Source: Ruaniaceae bacterium
GTDB lineage: Bacteria; Actinomycetota; Actinomycetes; Actinomycetales; Actinomycetaceae
Assembly (NCBI GenBank): GCA_030450655.1
Contig: JAKDIE010000029.1
Coordinates: 1-9,871, forward strand
DNA length: 9,871 nt
Direction: 5' to 3'
The position numbers were made by a program, and so were the translations under genes. Under the pieces are notes generated by a model that was not told the DNA's origin, did no database searches, and saw only the letters and a program-made list of their open reading frames with translations. Below, piece after piece: positions 7,088 to 9,871 of the stretch. Position 1 is the first letter of the stretch, and every line of letters begins with the position of its first letter.

Positions 7088-7689
7088 TTCGGGTTCTCCT
7101 TGCCGACGATCAGGCGCTGGTGCGGGGGGCACTCGCCGCGCTGCTGGACCTCGAGGGTGACATCGAGGTAGTGGCGCAGGTGGGCCGCGGCGATCAGGTG
7201 GTGGCGGCGGCGCGAGAGTCCGGTGCGCAGGTGGCCATGCTCGATATCGAGATGCCTGGCCTCGACGGGATCGAGGCGGCGGCGCGCCTCTCGCGCGAGG
7301 TGCCGGAGTGCCGCTCGTTGATCGTGACAACGTTCGGGCGGCCGGGGTACCTGCGCCGGGCGCTGGAGGCGGGCGCCAACGGCTTCGTGGTGAAGGACTC
7401 CCCCGCCGCGGCGCTCGCCGATGCTGTGCGACGCGTCCATGCGGGGCTGCGCGCCGTGGATCCGGATCTGGCCGTTGAGTCTCTCTCGAGTGGCGCCAAC
7501 CCGCTCTCGGAGCGCGAACAGGAGGTGCTGCGCGCGGGCAGAGACGGCGCCCCAGTGCGCGAGGTGGCGCGGCGCGTGTTCCTCTCCCCCGGCACCGTGC
7601 GCAATCATCTCTCGAGCGCAATCGGCAAAACCTCAACGCACACGCGCGCCGAGGCCATCCAGGTGGCGGAGGCTAACGGATGGCTCTGA
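7084..7689 (+). CDS. NarL/DesR-family response regulator with LuxR-type HTH
   Basis: 201 residues. The receiver domain (1-120) has the acidic pair Asp8-Asp9, phospho-acceptor Asp54 in MLDIEMPG, Thr82-Thr83 and Lys104 in VVKDS. The LuxR-type helix-turn-helix (about 139-201) begins PLSEREQEVL and has recognition region LSPGTVRNHLSSAIGK (167-182), ending in the DesR-like RAEAIQVAEANGWL. GTG start with GGAGG 7 nt upstream, overlapping the kinase stop. It should be phosphorylated by the adjacent kinase and activate the exporter operon, most likely at the TGACA/TGTCA cluster upstream of 4340. Its last 17 bp overlap the convergent regulator gene on the other strand. Family assignment is firm; the target is inferred. 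Confidence 0.93.
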   Translation: MIRVLLADDQALVRGALAALLDLEGDIEVVAQVGRGDQVVAAARESGAQVAMLDIEMPGLDGIEAAARLSREVPECRSLIVTTFGRPGYLRRALEAGANGFVVKDSPAAALADAVRRVHAGLRAVDPDLAVESLSSGANPLSEREQEVLRAGRDGAPVREVARRVFLSPGTVRNHLSSAIGKTSTHTRAEAIQVAEANGWL

Positions 7690-8500
7690 GCGCGGTGGGA
7701 GCGTTCCCGATGGCTCGGGAGTAATCCTCCGGCCGCGCCGTGATCACCTGCACGCCCGCACGGGTGTACGGCGCCAGCACCGTGGCCGAGGCCTCATCGG
7801 TCACGAGCGTCCAGCCCGGAGGCAACGGCGCCCACGCGGCCTGCGGGGAGGTGAGCTTCTCCGCATGCGCGAGGACGACCACGGAACCCGCGCGCACAGC
7901 AACCGCACCCTTCGTGTGAGCCTCGTCCATGGTGGGCTCCCCCACCCCGTTGGTGGGGTGAACGCCGTCACACCCGAGAAACGCCATGTCCACGTAGAGG
8001 CGTTCAAGGGCCTGCGTGGTGAGGACTCCCGCGAGCCCGTGGCTCTTTCGGTAGACCTTCCCGCCCACGACGATCACGTCCACGTTCGGTTCATCGGCCA
8101 GCGCAAGGGCAATCTCGAGGCCCCGTGTTACCACAGTGAGGCCACCGCGTGCGCGCAGGTGCGGGAGAACCTGCGCGCACGTGGATCCGGCGTCCACGAA
8201 CACGGTCGTGGCGTTCGTGGGCAGGAGACCCGCTGCGGCCGCGCCGATCGCCGCCTTCGCGACCACGGCAACGGACTCACGCTCGGAAAGTGCGCGTTCG
8301 TGGACGTTGAGTCCCGGGAGCGCACCGCCGAGAGTTCGAGTCACCTTGCCCTCGTCCTCCAGATACATGAGATCGCGGCGAACGGTCGAGGGCGAGACTC
8401 CCACGATCTCGGCGATCTCGTCCACGCGCCGCACACCGGTCCGGACGAGATTCTTGATCTCCTCCTGGCGCTGGTACGTGGCCGATCGCCGTGTGCCCAT
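7673..8500 (-). CDS. DeoR-family transcriptional regulator of the threonate/erythronate operon
   Basis: 275 residues. The N-terminal DeoR helix-turn-helix runs over about 11-60, with VDEIAEIVGVSPSTVRRDL (26-44) and the diagnostic wing ending in GGA (58-60). The C-terminal DeoRC sensor fold shows VFVDAGST (100-107) and GCDGVHPTNGVGEP further on, the usual region for a phosphorylated sugar ligand. ATG at 8500 with GGAGGGGG just upstream. It lies 23 bp after pdxA2 on the same strand and is probably in the same transcript, so it likely controls this operon, with a phosphorylated pathway intermediate as inducer. That role is inferred from position. The 3' end overlaps the convergent response-regulator gene by 17 bp (7673-7689), with no room for a terminator between them. 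Confidence 0.9.
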   Translation of the reverse strand: MGTRRSATYQRQEEIKNLVRTGVRRVDEIAEIVGVSPSTVRRDLMYLEDEGKVTRTLGGALPGLNVHERALSERESVAVVAKAAIGAAAAGLLPTNATTVFVDAGSTCAQVLPHLRARGGLTVVTRGLEIALALADEPNVDVIVVGGKVYRKSHGLAGVLTTQALERLYVDMAFLGCDGVHPTNGVGEPTMDEAHTKGAVAVRAGSVVVLAHAEKLTSPQAAWAPLPPGWTLVTDEASATVLAPYTRAGVQVITARPEDYSRAIGNAPTALRAIR

Positions 8501-8523
8501 GAATTGCCCCCTCCGAGGCGTCG

Positions 8524-9570
8524 TTACTTCGGCAGATACTCCGCCCGAATCCCGTCCACGAATGGAGCGTAGTCCACGGCGGCGAGGTACGCGGAGCGCA
8601 TCGTGCCGTGGTCAGCCTTACCTGTACCTGCGATGTCGAACGCCGTGCCGTGATCCACCGAGGTACGGAGAATCGGCAGGCCAACGGTCACCGAGATCGT
8701 GCCATCGAAGTCGTACGTCTTCGCGGCGATGTGGCCCTGATCGTGGTACTGCGAAAGGATCCCGTCGTAGCGCCCGATCAGACCGTGGTGGAACACGGAG
8801 TCCGCGGGAATCGGGCCGGCCACGCCGAGCCCCTTCTCGTTGACGGCCGCAACCGCCGGCCGCAGCACATCGATCTCCTCGTTGCCGAAGTGGCCATTCT
8901 CGCCGCCGTGCGGGTTGATGGCTGCGGTAGCGAGACGGGGCTCCGGAACGCCGAATACCTGCAGTGCTCGGTACGCGCGCTCGATCGAACCTATCTGATT
9001 CTCGATGTTGATCGATTTGATCGCGTCCAGCAACGACTGGTGCCGTGTGGCGAAGAAGATACGCAGGTGGTGGCCACCCTTGCTCTCGTTGCGCACCACG
9101 AACATGGTGTCCTGCTTGGAGACGCCGGTAAGTTCACCGAGCATTTCCGTGTGGCCGAGGTGCTTGCTGCCGGCGGCCCAGATGGCCTCTTTGTTGATGG
9201 GACCCGTGACGATGCCGTCCACGAGTTGATCCATCGCTGCGGCAGTGGCCGTCTCGATGGCTGCGACTGCGGCGCGGCCGGCGCGTGCGTCCACCTTGCC
9301 CCATTCGAGCATCTCGCCACCGAGCGTGTTCGTATCGAACACGTCGATCACGCCTTCTCCTGCCGACGGCGTGTCCCAGTTGTCCACAACGCGCACCTCA
9401 ACATCGAGGCCGAGGGCCTTGACTGCCGCGCGCATGGCAACCGCTTCTCCCACGGCGATTCCGTGGTGCTCGGGTGTTCCTGCGAACTCCGCTAATGTCT
9501 TCGCGGTGATCTCGGGCCCGATGCCGACGGGATCGCCTACTGAGACTGCGAGGACGGGTGTCTTAGTCAT
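8524..9570 (-). CDS. pdxA2: PdxA2-type 4-phosphothreonate / 4-phosphoerythronate 3-dehydrogenase
   Basis: 348 residues, PdxA fold. The N-terminal GDPVGIGPEI (12-21) and VTGPINK (121-127) are family motifs. Substrate-binding His140-Thr141 (GHTEML) and metal-binding His177 (FFATRH), His221 (INPHGGENGHFG) and His276 (QYHDQGH) are all present, as is VDHGTAFDIAGTG (305-317), so it should be active. PdxA proper acts in vitamin B6 synthesis; PdxA2 enzymes oxidise 4-phospho-D-threonate or 4-phospho-D-erythronate with NAD, and decarboxylation gives dihydroxyacetone phosphate. I favour PdxA2 because the gene sits between an acid-sugar kinase and a DeoR regulator. The start ATG at 9570 has AGGAG 8 nt upstream and lies 27 bp after the kinase stop. 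The exact stereoisomer used cannot be decided here. Confidence 0.9.
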   Translation of the reverse strand: MTKTPVLAVSVGDPVGIGPEITAKTLAEFAGTPEHHGIAVGEAVAMRAAVKALGLDVEVRVVDNWDTPSAGEGVIDVFDTNTLGGEMLEWGKVDARAGRAAVAAIETATAAAMDQLVDGIVTGPINKEAIWAAGSKHLGHTEMLGELTGVSKQDTMFVVRNESKGGHHLRIFFATRHQSLLDAIKSINIENQIGSIERAYRALQVFGVPEPRLATAAINPHGGENGHFGNEEIDVLRPAVAAVNEKGLGVAGPIPADSVFHHGLIGRYDGILSQYHDQGHIAAKTYDFDGTISVTVGLPILRTSVDHGTAFDIAGTGKADHGTMRSAYLAAVDYAPFVDGIRAEYLPK

Positions 9571-9597
9571 ACTCTTCTCTCCTGGTGGGGTGGCTGC

Positions 9598-9871
9598 TTA
9601 TTCGGTAGTCACGGGTGCGGCGGCCCGCACCCACTTGCTGCGTTGCGCGGCAACGTTGGCGATCTCGTCGATGCACTTGATGGCGGTATCGGCATCGCCG
9701 ATGAGTCCGCCCTTCGTCACGATCGATAGGCCCGCCCATGGTCCGCCCACAACTTCGCCGGAGACCGCCAGCGGGATCACCTCGCCGTGGATCTCCACGC
9801 CGTCGCTGCCAAGCTCGTCGAGAATCGCAGCGGTGATGTCCCCGCCCGTGGAGTACACGCCGTCAACCGCT
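9598..9871 (-). CDS. Four-carbon acid sugar kinase (DUF1537 / DtnK-OtnK type), C-terminal 90 residues
   Basis: Only the end of the gene is in the window; the frame is open to the right edge. The visible part is the nucleotide-binding domain of the four-carbon acid sugar kinase family: YSTGGDITAAIL with the ATP-binding STGGD motif, then GEVIPLAVSGEVVGGPWAG, then the glycine-rich VTKGGLIGD, and a final helix. Members phosphorylate D-threonate, D-erythronate, L-threonate or related acids at the 4-hydroxyl. Since the next gene is pdxA2 rather than an aldolase-type decarboxylase, a D-threonate (DtnK) or D-erythronate (DenK) kinase is most likely, making 4-phosphate for PdxA2. Specificity lies largely in the missing N-terminal domain, so I give no symbol. 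Confidence 0.85.
   Translation of the reverse strand, partial: AVDGVYSTGGDITAAILDELGSDGVEIHGEVIPLAVSGEVVGGPWAGLSIVTKGGLIGDADTAIKCIDEIANVAAQRSKWVRAAAPVTTE

Noticed and set aside
5813..7636. 607-residue open frame on the minus strand
   Set aside because: It is antisense to the permease, kinase and regulator genes and is Arg/Pro/His-rich without domains, as expected of an overlapping frame in GC-rich DNA.
7940..7958. 7-bp hairpin CCCCACC / GGTGGGG as terminator or RNA element
   Set aside because: It is inside the DeoR-family coding region, encodes part of the sensor domain (HPTNGVGEP), and has no T-run; codon composition explains it.
8524..9570. Vitamin B6 biosynthesis PdxA
   Set aside because: The catalytic residues fit either enzyme, but the neighbours are an acid-sugar kinase and DeoR regulator, not B6 or ribosome-maturation genes; PdxA2 is the better call.

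Overview
The window is GC-rich and gene-dense, with 4-base start/stop overlaps, several GTG starts and Shine-Dalgarno (SD) motifs close to GGAGG. Gene content points to an actinobacterium: a sufR-sufB-sufD order with a drug-type ABC transporter divergent from sufR, as in mycobacteria and relatives. I cannot fix the genus; a member of the Actinomycetales is a guess. Ten protein genes are complete or nearly so and two more are cut by the window edges. I found no rRNA, tRNA, CRISPR array, insertion sequence or phage gene.

Region 1 (1-2507, minus strand) is the start of a SUF iron-sulfur cluster operon: sufR (cluster-sensing repressor), sufB (scaffold subunit) and sufD (partial). The three are joined by overlapping stop/start codons (ATGA, then TAATG). 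sufC, sufS and sufU would be expected beyond the left edge.

Region 2 (2508-4212, plus strand) starts with a 110-bp divergent control region. It holds an AT-rich imperfect palindrome in front of sufR, two AGGC-N2-GCCT elements 42 bp apart, and a likely leaderless promoter for an ABC exporter (ATPase plus ABC-2 permease, overlapping by GTGA).

Region 3 (4213-7689, plus strand) is a second, self-contained transporter and sensor cassette: ATPase, ABC-2 permease, DesK-family histidine kinase and NarL/LuxR-family response regulator. The genes are 1 bp apart or overlapping, an arrangement like yvfRSTU of Bacillus. A cluster of TGACA/TGTCA half-sites lies just upstream and is the best candidate for the response regulator's own operator. 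The expected logic is that the kinase senses a membrane-active or envelope signal, the regulator binds the half-sites, and exporter plus sensor are induced together.

Region 4 (7673-9871, minus strand) is a sugar-acid catabolic operon: the C-terminal end of a four-carbon acid sugar kinase (DUF1537 / DtnK-OtnK type), pdxA2 (4-phosphothreonate or 4-phosphoerythronate dehydrogenase), and a DeoR-family regulator. Kinase plus PdxA2 would turn D-threonate or D-erythronate into dihydroxyacetone phosphate. Its last gene runs convergently into the response regulator with a 17-bp coding overlap.

Nothing in the window is a clearly new class of system. The most testable points are the two control regions (2508-2617 and 4213-4339) and the substrate of the kinase-PdxA2 pathway.
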